Below are positions 1 to 4,987 of a stretch of DNA of 5,243 bases, one piece after another. The DNA lies in contig JAPUJS010000250.1 in NCBI GenBank assembly GCA_027296045.1, positions 1 through 5,243 of the forward strand, given 5' to 3'. Position numbers and translations under genes: made by a program. The stretch comes from a bacterium. GTDB lineage: Bacteria; Latescibacterota; UBA2968. The notes beneath the pieces are model-generated. The model ran no database searches and was not told where the DNA came from. It saw nothing but the letters and a program-made list of their open reading frames with translations. Numbering within the stretch: the stretch's first letter is position 1; the number at the start of each line of letters is the position of its first letter.

Positions 1-463
1 TGACAATACGGGGGATGTCGTTGATGTTGTCGACCAGGAAGTTGTGCTTGGTGATCTGGCGGGTGATTTCGATAATGGGGGTTTCCTGGAAGGCGTCGTT
101 GCCCATCATCTGGGTGCCCACCTGACCGGTGATGGCGACCAGGGGGACGGAATCCATTTTGGCATCGGCCAATCCGGTGACCAGATTGGTGGCTCCAGGG
201 CCCGAGGTAGCAATGCACACGCCCACCTTGCCGCTGGCTTTGGCGTAGCCTTCTGCGGCAAAAATTTCGCCCTGTTCGTGGCGGCAAAGGACGCAGCGAA
301 TATCGGAGCGCGTGAGGGCCTGGTGGATTTCCATGCTGGCACCACCGGGATAGCCGAAGACCAGGTCCACGCCTTCTTTGACCAGGCTTTGGACCAGGAT
401 ATCGCACCCGCGCATTTCGCCGGCTTCGTTGGTTAAGGGTTCTTTTGGGGGGGAACTGGCCAT
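1..463 (-). CDS. ilvB: Acetolactate synthase large (catalytic) subunit, N-terminal part, cut by window edge
   Basis: Acetolactate synthase (acetohydroxyacid synthase) is the thiamine-diphosphate enzyme that condenses two pyruvates, or pyruvate and 2-oxobutyrate, in the first common step of valine, leucine and isoleucine synthesis in the cytoplasm. Only the first 154 codons are here, about a quarter of the usual 550-600 residues, covering most of the N-terminal pyrimidine-binding domain. Visible family motifs are GYPGGASMEIHQAL (37-50), RHEQGE (61-66) with the catalytic Glu63 that activates the cofactor, EGYAKASGKVGV (71-82), the TSGPGATN loop (86-93) and GNDAFQET (121-128). The start at 463 is set by AGGAG at 477-473, nine bases upstream. 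An in-frame Met17 (415) has no ribosome binding site. The PGGASMEIHQAL form differs from the enterobacterial PGGAVLPIYDAL and resembles Planctomycetes-like and other deep-branching homologues. Other ThDP enzymes share this fold, but the motif set fits IlvB well. Downstream genes (ilvN and ilvC are common neighbours) lie outside the window. Confidence 0.94.
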   Translation of the reverse strand, partial: MASSPPKEPLTNEAGEMRGCDILVQSLVKEGVDLVFGYPGGASMEIHQALTRSDIRCVLCRHEQGEIFAAEGYAKASGKVGVCIATSGPGATNLVTGLADAKMDSVPLVAITGQVGTQMMGNDAFQETPIIEITRQITKHNFLVDNINDIPRIV

Positions 464-490
464 GGCGCGTTTCTCCTTCGGGCGGATCGG

Positions 491-506
491 CAGCGTTTGA
501 ACGCTG
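491..506 (-). promoter_or_regulatory. Perfect 7-bp dyad in the ilvB leader
   Basis: The sequence CAGCGTT-TG-AACGCTG is an inverted repeat with 7-bp arms and a 2-base centre. It lies in the untranslated leader of ilvB, about 13 bases upstream of the Shine-Dalgarno sequence and about 50 bases downstream of the predicted transcription start. As DNA it could be an operator for a dimeric repressor. As RNA it would be a short hairpin with a tight loop beside the ribosome site. No T-tract follows it, so it is not a terminator. Its function is unknown. Confidence 0.4.
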
Positions 507-563
507 AGATGGATGGCAAATTTGAAAATAAAAAATTGATTTTATGATAGTTATGATTGGGAA

Positions 564-592
564 AATATAAGTTTATACAGAAAATTTGTCAA
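564..592 (-). promoter_or_regulatory. Sigma-70-type promoter of ilvB
   Basis: On the minus strand there is a perfect -35 TTGACA (592-587), a 17-base spacer and the -10 box TATATT (569-564), which is 5 of 6 to consensus. Transcription should start near 557, giving an A/T-rich leader of about 95 bases before the ilvB ATG. The leader contains no ATG and no visible leader-peptide ORF, so classical ribosome-mediated ilv attenuation is not apparent. Confidence 0.8.
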
Positions 593-616
593 CCATGTGA
601 CTGTTTCCTTCCGCAT

Positions 617-648
617 AAAAAAAACCGCCGTTGGAGTTGCAACGGCGG
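617..648 (-). terminator. Rho-independent terminator, minus strand
   Basis: Read on the minus strand, CCGCCGTTG (648-640), a 6-base loop and CAACGGCGG (633-625) form a perfect 9-bp GC-rich stem, followed by eight T (624-617). It ends transcription arriving from the UVR-motif gene and its downstream spacer, and it sits 25 bases before the ilvB -35 box, insulating ilvB. There is no T-tract on the plus-strand side, so it works in one direction only. Confidence 0.9.
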
Positions 649-674
649 GTTGATCGAGTGTGGTATGGGTTCTA

Positions 675-857
675 TCAGCCGCTCCGCCGTTGTATATTCG
701 TGGATACACCTACAAGCTCTGTTACCGAGACGAGCCCGGTAATGAGGATGTCCAGAGCGGTGGAGGCTGTGTTGGGTATCGAAGTCATTCTGTTTTTAAC
801 TTTCTTCAAGTGGTGGTAAGAACTCCTGAAAGTATCTATTTGGGGGCTCTTCGTCAA
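675..857 (-). CDS. Possible 60-codon small ORF between the UVR gene and its terminator (doubtful)
   Basis: A TTG start lies 8 bases after the stop of the UVR-motif gene. The sequence TAGGA, which includes that stop codon, sits 6 bases upstream and could serve as a weak ribosome site, so translational coupling is possible. The frame ends at 675, 26 bases before the terminator stem, and so fills the spacer almost completely. The predicted peptide has a basic first half with two His and KKVKN, and a mildly hydrophobic second half around TALDILITGLVSVTELVGVS (roughly residues 33-52). An internal ATG (MTSIPN) would give 37 residues. I recognise no family, and the plus strand is also open here in two frames, so the open frame may be chance. 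A non-coding 3' RNA is equally plausible. Confidence 0.2.
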   Translation of the reverse strand: MTKSPQIDTFRSSYHHLKKVKNRMTSIPNTASTALDILITGLVSVTELVGVSTNIQRRSG

Positions 858-865
858 GCAATTTC

Positions 866-1639
866 CTATTTGTCGGCTGTTTCGCCCATTTCTTCGAGCC
901 GGTCGCGGAGTTGGGCGGCTTTTTCAAACTCTTCTTTTTCGATGGCTTCCACGAGTTCTTTTTTGATTTTTTCGGTTTCCGTAAGCGGCTGTTTGTGTTC
1001 GAGTTCCTGAATGAGTTCGTCCAGGGCCTTTTGAGACCGCTGCTTTTCGAAGATGAACTCTTCGGCATCGACTTCTTTCAGATTTTCGATTTTTTCCTGG
1101 GTTTTTCGGATAATCTGGATCCCGGTTTCATAGTCGTTGTCCTGGGTGGCAATCATGACCCTGGCAACGGCATGAATGCGCAGGATATAGGGCCACCATT
1201 TTTCCAGGTTGAGTCGGTCTTTTTCGCGAGCGGCATACCGGTTGATAAAGCGGAACATTTCCATATTGCGCTCGGTATCGCAGATGACCCGGTCGTAGTC
1301 CTGAATTTGAAGCAGGAATATGTAGCGCTCATAGAGCATGCGGCTTTCTTCAAAGAGTTCTTCGCAGACCTTGCGGTTTAAGTTGAATCCGCTTTCGGTG
1401 CCCCGGTTTGTGATATGATTATCCAGGTTATTTCGGCAAAAATCCAGGATAAACTCTTCGTTGTGGGGTTTTCTTCCGTCGGGCCGCCCGTCCAGTTCCA
1501 TTTGGAGAATGCCCTGGAAAGCGCCCTGGTCTACCCGAACCTGAATTTTCTCGGTGCCGTTTTCGTCTACCACTTTTCGGATGCTGTTTTCAGGGTCGTA
1601 ATTCCAGTTTTTGAGAATGGTTCCGATGTCTTCCGTCAT
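866..1639 (-). CDS. UvrB/UvrC (UVR)-motif protein of unknown function, 257 aa
   Basis: This is a soluble protein with no signal peptide or membrane segment. The N-terminal part holds a distinctive block at residues 32-59, IQVRVDQG then LQMELDGRPDGRKPH, which I recall from a group of hypothetical UVR-motif proteins in Planctomycetes and other uncultured bacteria. The middle (about 90-215) is helical and charged, with an aromatic WWPYILRIHAVAR stretch at 148-160. The C-terminus (about 222-252, EKIKKELVEAIEKEEFEKAA followed by QLRDRLEEM) matches the UVR helical hairpin, which mediates UvrB-UvrC contact and also occurs in McsA- and ClpC-type proteins. There is no helicase or nuclease domain, so it is neither UvrB nor UvrC. 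A role as an adaptor or scaffold is inference. The start at 1639 is supported by GGAGG at 1654-1650, spaced 10 bases. It has its own promoter upstream and a terminator at 648-617. Confidence 0.88.
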   Translation of the reverse strand: MTEDIGTILKNWNYDPENSIRKVVDENGTEKIQVRVDQGAFQGILQMELDGRPDGRKPHNEEFILDFCRNNLDNHITNRGTESGFNLNRKVCEELFEESRMLYERYIFLLQIQDYDRVICDTERNMEMFRFINRYAAREKDRLNLEKWWPYILRIHAVARVMIATQDNDYETGIQIIRKTQEKIENLKEVDAEEFIFEKQRSQKALDELIQELEHKQPLTETEKIKKELVEAIEKEEFEKAAQLRDRLEEMGETADK

Positions 1640-1723
1640 ATCCCACGATCCTCCACGGTTTGGATCGGGTAATGTGTGTATTTGTCTATCTTCTTTTTAA
1701 TCCTTGAACGTACTACAGGTCTC

Positions 1724-1752
1724 AATCTAATGCACTCATGATCGGAATGCAA
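1724..1752 (-). promoter_or_regulatory. Predicted promoter of the UVR-motif gene with overlapping dyad
   Basis: On the minus strand TTGCAT (1752-1747) and TAGATT (1729-1724) are separated by 17 bases. The -35 box is weak (3 of 6) and the -10 box fair (4 of 6). An inverted repeat, TGCATTC-N7-GAGTGCA (1751-1731, 6 of 7 arm positions matching), covers the -35 box and reaches the base next to the -10 box. This is where a repressor or activator would bind. Transcription would start near 1717, giving a leader of about 78 bases. Confidence 0.45.
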
Positions 1753-1758
1753 GAGGAT

Positions 1759-1791
1759 AAAAACCCCTTGCGCTTGACTTTCTACAAGGGG
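1759..1791 (-). terminator. Terminator-like hairpin upstream of the UVR-gene promoter, minus strand
   Basis: On the minus strand CCCCTTG (1791-1785) and CAAGGGG (1770-1764) form a perfect 7-bp stem around a 14-base loop, followed by five T (1763-1759). The loop is longer than usual and the T-tract short, so efficiency is uncertain. It lies directly before the UVR-gene -35 box and would block read-through from upstream. Confidence 0.5.
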
Positions 1792-1940
1792 AATCGTACG
1801 CTACCGTATCGTGACACACAGGGTTTGAAATAGGGAGGGCTTTTGTCAGGAAAGCGGCACCCAAGCGCCTTTGATGTATCTGGCCAATTTGGGGGCAATT
1901 GCTGGATCTGAAGGGTGAGGTTGGGAAGCGCATCTCGATG

Positions 1941-1975
1941 AAAAAAGGAAAACCAGTGGGGTTTCCCTAATTTTT
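1941..1975 (-). terminator. Terminator of the small membrane protein gene, possibly bidirectional
   Basis: GGAAAACC (1947-1954) and GGTTTCC (1960-1966) pair with one bulged base around a 5-base loop. On the minus strand the stem is followed by six T (1946-1941), and it starts 8 bases past the stop codon at 1974. On the plus strand the stem is followed by CTAA and then five T (1971-1975), so it could also stop plus-strand transcripts. Confidence 0.65.
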
Positions 1976-2174
1976 ATGCGCTGAGTCTGATCTCTTCGAT
2001 TGGACGTCCCAGCCTGGTGAGACGGGGTTGTTCTTCTTCACTTTCTTCGGCAGATGTTGGTTCCGGCACGGGCGGTAGGGTCTGAACCCAATCGAGCTTG
2101 CAAAGATTCTGGAGGGCAAACCAGAGAAAAAACAGGCCGGTGATGAGCAGGAAGGCGATAAGAAGGAAGATCAT
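1974..2174 (-). CDS. Small single-pass membrane protein, 66 aa, unknown function
   Basis: Residues 2-23 (starting IFLLIAFLLITGLFFLWFAL) form one strong transmembrane helix. It is followed by a short CKLDW juncture, a Pro-rich linker (TLPPVPEP, 32-39), an acidic patch (SAEESEEEQ, 41-49) and a mixed-charge end with four Arg. There is no cleavage site or lipobox, so it is probably a membrane-anchored protein with a short hydrophilic tail. It is likely a real gene despite its size: AGGAG lies 7 bases before the ATG (2186-2182), and a hairpin terminator follows 8 bases after the stop. It is divergent from the exported M28 peptidase gene. I recognise no family. The architecture resembles small membrane accessory subunits, but no partner is evident here. 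Confidence 0.72.
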   Translation of the reverse strand: MIFLLIAFLLITGLFFLWFALQNLCKLDWVQTLPPVPEPTSAEESEEEQPRLTRLGRPIEEIRLSA

Positions 2175-2221
2175 GGAATTTCTCCTGGAGTTGGTTGTGT
2201 CTTTTTTTATCGGCGGGTTTG

Positions 2222-2235
2222 GGACAAGCTTGACC
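2222..2235. promoter_or_regulatory. Imperfect 14-bp palindrome between divergent genes
   Basis: GGACAAGCTTGACC is symmetric at 12 of 14 positions, with a perfect 8-bp core CAAGCTTG. It lies in the shared upstream region of the small membrane protein gene and the peptidase gene, 17 bases before the peptidase -35 box. This is a suitable place for a shared operator, but a single short palindrome can arise by chance. Confidence 0.25.
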
Positions 2236-2252
2236 GGTTCGGTAAAATTGGA

Positions 2253-2281
2253 TTGACTTTTGGGTTGTAGAGGTCTATTTT
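2253..2281 (+). promoter_or_regulatory. Predicted promoter of the M28 peptidase gene
   Basis: TTGACT (2253-2258, 5 of 6) is followed by a 17-base spacer and TATTTT (2276-2281, 4 of 6). Transcription would begin near 2288. That leaves only about 10 bases before the ATG at 2298 but about 42 before the ATG at 2331, which favours the later start for the peptidase. Confidence 0.55.
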
Positions 2282-2330
2282 CGGCTGATATAAGTATATG
2301 GATATATTGAATATGAGAAGTGTAAGGCGA

Positions 2331-3473
2331 ATGAAGAAATTTTGGAGCCTGTTGGGAATTCTTCTTGTGTGTTTTTGTGGGGGCGTAGAAGGGGCAGCAG
2401 ATCCACAGATTGAAGCCCTGTTGCAGCAGATCTCACAGGATAGTCTGGAGACGACGGTTCGGCGTATGGTGGCATTTGAGACCCGGTTTATGGGCTCTGA
2501 TTCCAATGCGGCGGCAACGGTTTGGCTGAAAGACCGGATGGAAGGATTGGGCTATGAGGTACGGTTTGATACCTTTTCGGTCAATGTGGTCCGTCAGGTG
2601 CAGGGACAGCAGTTTATCATTCGGGGTTTGCAGCAGTGGAACGTGATCGCCACCCGTCCCGGACGCCTGTTTCCAGACAAGAAGATTGTTGTGGGCGGGC
2701 ATTATGATTCGATTTCGCTGGACCGGGCCCCCGATGCACAAGATGTGGCCCCCGGGGCGGATGACGATGCGTCGGGTGTTGCAGGCCTGGTTGAAATCGG
2801 TCGGATTTTGAGAGATGTGCCTCTGGATGTGACTGTAGAGATTGTCTTTTTCGGTGCCGAAGAGTTAGGATTGATTGGCAGCACACATTATGCAGATGCT
2901 GCAAGGGCCCGGGGCGACGAGATTCTTTTGATGTTTCAATTGGATGTGATTGGAAACCGGTCGTCGAGTTTTCCGAACGGATTTACGATTGATACATCAA
3001 GCGCCTATATAACAGAAGGGGAACTGCTTGCCCAGGCGGCTGTGGATTATACGGCTGTTCGGGCTTTTCACTCAGGCATCAGCGGCGTGCAGGTGACCAA
3101 CCGGGGATGTGGGTGTTCCGATCATCAGTCATTTATTGACCGGGGGTATCCTGCCCTGGGTGTTTTTCAGTATTTTCAGAATCCGGCCAGCCACATCAAT
3201 ATGAGTTTTGATACACTGGACAAGGTGGACTATGCACTTGCGGCGGAGATTACCAGGGCGACGCTGGCGGCCAGCATTCAGGTGGCAGGGTTTCCTTCGA
3301 TCTCGCCCGATTTTGACGGCGATGGACGGGTCGCCTTTTCCGATTTTCTCCTATTTTCCGGCGCTTTTCGTCTGTCGGAGGGTGTGGAGGAATTCGATCT
3401 GGACCGGGATGGGTTGGTGGGGTTTTCCGATTTTTTGATTTTCGCGGCCAATTTTGGTCGCCGGTTTGAATGA
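2331..3473 (+). CDS. Exported M28-family zinc aminopeptidase with C-terminal calcium-loop (dockerin-like) doublet
   Basis: This is a secreted two-zinc exopeptidase that removes N-terminal residues from peptides outside the cytoplasm. From Met at 2331 (380 aa), residues 1-23 form a signal peptide: KK, a hydrophobic core, then a likely cut after GAA. The catalytic domain shows the full M28 set: His124 in GGHYDS, bridging Asp145 in GADDDASG, Glu177 (base) and Glu178 (ligand) in FFGAEELGLIGS, Asp205 in FQLDVIGN and His265 in CGCSDHQSF. The SDH segment resembles Aeromonas/Vibrio leucine aminopeptidase. DTLDKVDY (294-301) is also typical. The tail (327-380) carries two canonical loops with Asp at positions 1, 3, 5 and 12 (327/329/331/338 and 356/358/360/367), each followed by FLLF or FLIF. 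In-frame ATGs at 2298 (391 aa) and 2313 lack a better ribosome site. The signal peptide and promoter position favour 2331. No lipobox or sortase signal is seen, and no terminator follows. Confidence 0.92.
   Translation: MKKFWSLLGILLVCFCGGVEGAADPQIEALLQQISQDSLETTVRRMVAFETRFMGSDSNAAATVWLKDRMEGLGYEVRFDTFSVNVVRQVQGQQFIIRGLQQWNVIATRPGRLFPDKKIVVGGHYDSISLDRAPDAQDVAPGADDDASGVAGLVEIGRILRDVPLDVTVEIVFFGAEELGLIGSTHYADAARARGDEILLMFQLDVIGNRSSSFPNGFTIDTSSAYITEGELLAQAAVDYTAVRAFHSGISGVQVTNRGCGCSDHQSFIDRGYPALGVFQYFQNPASHINMSFDTLDKVDYALAAEITRATLAASIQVAGFPSISPDFDGDGRVAFSDFLLFSGAFRLSEGVEEFDLDRDGLVGFSDFLIFAANFGRRFE
3309..3464 (+). repeat. Tandem calcium-loop repeats encoded in the peptidase tail
   Basis: Two units about 87 bases apart encode DFDGDGRVAFSDFLLF (from 3309) and DLDRDGLVGFSDFLIF (from 3396). 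Each has the 12-position Asp pattern of an EF-hand or dockerin loop followed by a hydrophobic helix. The DNA copies are diverged, which points to an old duplication kept for function. Unlike a full dockerin, the helices are short and end in FSGAF and FAANF. I have the impression that such tails are common at the ends of secreted proteins in Latescibacterota-like genomes. Their role there, in anchoring, stability or sorting, is not established. Confidence 0.75.
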
Positions 3474-3574
3474 TTTTGGGGGCGTTGTGGTTAGGAGCGG
3501 TCTTGTAAATATTCTGAGCCATAACGCAGTGCCCTGAAGGGCGCGTCTACATACAGGCTTGTGGAGAGGGTGTT
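3474..3574 (+). promoter_or_regulatory. Structured leader of the purine permease gene
   Basis: The 101 bases before the permease can form two hairpins. The first pairs ACGC (3524-3527) plus GCCC (3531-3534) with GGGCGCGT (3539-3546), leaving an AGT bulge and a TGAA loop. The second pairs TCTACA (3546-3551) with TGTGGA (3560-3565), which overlaps the Shine-Dalgarno sequence GGAGAGGG (3563-3570). The two stems share base 3546, so they may compete slightly at the junction. A weak promoter is possible (TTGTGG 3485-3490, 17 bases, AATATT 3508-3513), placing the RNA start near 3520. The conserved core of the classical purine riboswitch is absent, and I cannot match the leader to a known class. Confidence 0.35.
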
Positions 3575-4888
3575 ATGCAGGCAATCGCAGATTTTTTCCA
3601 ATTGGATGAACGGGGTACGGATTTTCGAACCGAGATCATGGGTGGGGCAACGACGTTTGTCACAATGGCCTATATTGTGGTTGTGAATCCGGGCATTTTG
3701 TCCGAGGCGCTCGGTCAAGATTTATTTGGGGAGTTGCTGTTTGCCACATGTGTTTCGGCGGCGGTGGGATCGTTGCTCATGGGCATTTTCGCAAATTATC
3801 CTTTTGCGCTGGCGCCCGGAATGGGGTTGAATGCTTTTTTTGCCTATACGGTGGTATTGGGGATGGGGGTGCAATGGGACCTGGCGCTGGGCGTGGTTTT
3901 GGGATCGGGCCTGTTGTTTGTGTTGCTCACGCTTTTGCGTGTGCGGGAGGCCATTATTACAGCAGTGCCCAACCCGCTGAAACGGGCGGCGGCGGCAGGG
4001 ATCGGACTTTTTATTGCCTTTATTGGATTGAAAAATGCCGGGCTGGTGGTGCACAACCCGGTGACGTTGGTAAGTTTGGGGACGTTGCAAACAGGGTCGG
4101 TTGGACTGGTGTTGTTGGGGCTTTGGGGCACGGGTGTTCTGATGGTTCGGGGCATTCGCGGTGCCATTTTGCTGGGGGTGGTGGGGGTGAGTGTGCTGGC
4201 GATGGTCACGGGTGTTTCGCCACCGCCTACGGGTATTTTAAGCCTTCCGGTTTGGCCCGAGCACCTGTTTGGAGCGGGGGTGAAAAACCTTCCCGGGGCA
4301 TTTAGCGTGGGTTTGATCGAGGTGGTGTTTGCGTTCTTATTTGTAGATGTATTTGATACCATGGGTACGCTGGTCGGGCTTTCGGAACGGGTTGGATTTC
4401 TGGACGATCGAGGGCGGCTTCCCAGGGCAAACCGGGTACTTCTGGCCGATTCTCTGGGAACTGTGGTGGGCAGTATTTTTGGAACGTCAACGGTGACGAC
4501 CTATATCGAAAGTGCTTCGGGGATTTCGGCTGGTGCCCGGTCGGGGTTGGCCAGTGTGGTGACCGGGCTTCTGTTTGTTGGAGCTCTGTTCTTTACCCCC
4601 TTGATACAGGCTGTTCCAACTTTTGCGACGGCTCCGGCCCTTATTGTTGTGGGGGTGCTGATGATGGCTCCGGCCGCCCGGGTGGACTGGGAAGAGATGT
4701 CGGATGCACTGCCGGCATTTCTCACCTTGATCGGGATTCCATTGACGTTTAGTATTGCAGATGGATTGGCACTGGGGTTGGTGGCTTTCCCCATTGTAAA
4801 GCGTCTTGGCGGAAAGGGGGATGAAGTCCATCCGCTGGTAGACGTGCTGGCCTGTATTTTTATAGCGAAATATCTTTTTATGAATTGA
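3575..4888 (+). CDS. Purine nucleobase permease, AzgA/PbuG/GhxP type (NCS2 superfamily)
   Basis: This inner-membrane transporter should import purine bases (adenine, guanine or hypoxanthine), probably with protons, for salvage. Its 437 residues match the usual 430-450 of the family. Signature segments are GGATTFVTMAYIVVVNP (23-39), ALAPGMGLNAFFAYTVV (78-94), AAAGIGLFIAFIGLKNAG (139-156), DVFDTMGTLVG (258-268) and ADSLGTVVGSIFGTSTVTTY (291-310) followed by IESASGISAGARSG. These belong to the AzgA branch rather than to xanthine/uracil permeases such as UraA. There are about 12-14 hydrophobic segments and no signal peptide. The start at 3575 has GGAG at 3563-3566, spaced 8 bases. The gene follows the peptidase by 101 bases with no terminator between, so read-through is possible. 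No purine metabolism gene is visible nearby. The exact substrate cannot be read from sequence. Confidence 0.94.
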   Translation: MQAIADFFQLDERGTDFRTEIMGGATTFVTMAYIVVVNPGILSEALGQDLFGELLFATCVSAAVGSLLMGIFANYPFALAPGMGLNAFFAYTVVLGMGVQWDLALGVVLGSGLLFVLLTLLRVREAIITAVPNPLKRAAAAGIGLFIAFIGLKNAGLVVHNPVTLVSLGTLQTGSVGLVLLGLWGTGVLMVRGIRGAILLGVVGVSVLAMVTGVSPPPTGILSLPVWPEHLFGAGVKNLPGAFSVGLIEVVFAFLFVDVFDTMGTLVGLSERVGFLDDRGRLPRANRVLLADSLGTVVGSIFGTSTVTTYIESASGISAGARSGLASVVTGLLFVGALFFTPLIQAVPTFATAPALIVVGVLMMAPAARVDWEEMSDALPAFLTLIGIPLTFSIADGLALGLVAFPIVKRLGGKGDEVHPLVDVLACIFIAKYLFMN

Positions 4889-4987
4889 TTTTGTGTTAAT
4901 TTTAAGAGAATGCGTTACACGAAGGGTGTGGTTTGGAGAGATCATACCCGAGCTTTTTGACGGCGGATAACCGGAGACGGTGGACCG

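Larger units (their letters stand above)
464..865. other. 402-base gap between ilvB and the UVR-motif gene
   Basis: The first part (464-616) is the A/T-rich ilvB leader and promoter. A terminator occupies 617-648. The remaining 649-865 lies downstream of the UVR-motif gene on the same strand and holds no confident gene. It contains a TTG-initiated frame of 60 codons (857-675) and a minus-strand hairpin at 742-722 (TTACCGGG, loop CTCGT, CTCGGTAA: 8 bp with one G-U pair). That hairpin has an A-C mismatch if read as plus-strand RNA, so any RNA is more likely minus-strand. No tRNA, 5S, tmRNA or SRP RNA signature was recognised. Confidence 0.6.
1640..1973. other. 334-base gap between the UVR-motif gene and the small membrane protein gene
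   Basis: It holds the UVR-gene leader and promoter (1640-1752), a terminator-like hairpin (1759-1791) and a two-sided terminator (1941-1975). The 149 bases between these (1792-1940) contain no gene I can support. A plus-strand TTGACT (1774-1779) lies 17 bases before a poor TACGCT (1797-1802), and a plus-strand T-run follows the 1947-1966 stem. A short plus-strand RNA of about 165 bases is therefore conceivable, but nothing in it matches a known RNA family. Confidence 0.5.

Noticed and set aside
44..436. Plus-strand 130-codon open frame rich in Gly, Ala and His
   Set aside because: It lies entirely inside the minus-strand acetolactate synthase gene, which shows unmistakable family motifs. The plus frame matches no family and is a shadow.
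464..616. ilv-type attenuator leader peptide
   Set aside because: The predicted ilvB leader has no ATG, no run of Ile/Val/Leu codons and no terminator between promoter and gene.
660..1010. Plus-strand 116-codon frame beginning between ilvB and the UVR gene
   Set aside because: More than a third of it overlaps the UVR-motif gene in antisense. It has no ribosome site and begins right beside the terminator stem.
911..1381. Plus-strand 156-codon Phe-rich open frame
   Set aside because: It is the complement of the Glu/Lys-rich UVR-motif gene. The run of Phe reflects GAA/AAG codons on the other strand.
1736..1933. Minus-strand 65-codon frame between the UVR gene and the small membrane gene
   Set aside because: It runs through the terminator-like hairpin and ends inside the UVR-gene promoter, has no good ribosome site, and its product (Ser/Pro/Arg-rich) has no recognisable domain.
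2298..2330. Peptidase start at the upstream ATG 2298
   Set aside because: It has no Shine-Dalgarno sequence, sits only about 10 bases from the predicted transcription start, and would put 11 residues before a typical KK-hydrophobic signal peptide. It is kept as an alternative only.
3474..3574. Classical purine riboswitch before the permease
   Set aside because: The conserved core elements (TATAA flank, TTTCTACC joint, CCGTAAA and the closing ACTA) are missing or out of order, so only an unassigned structured leader is reported.
3844..4362. Minus-strand 172-codon frame and the plus-strand 185-codon frame at 3748-4305
   Set aside because: Both are shadows of the purine permease gene, whose frame carries all family motifs. 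The alternative frames have low-complexity composition.
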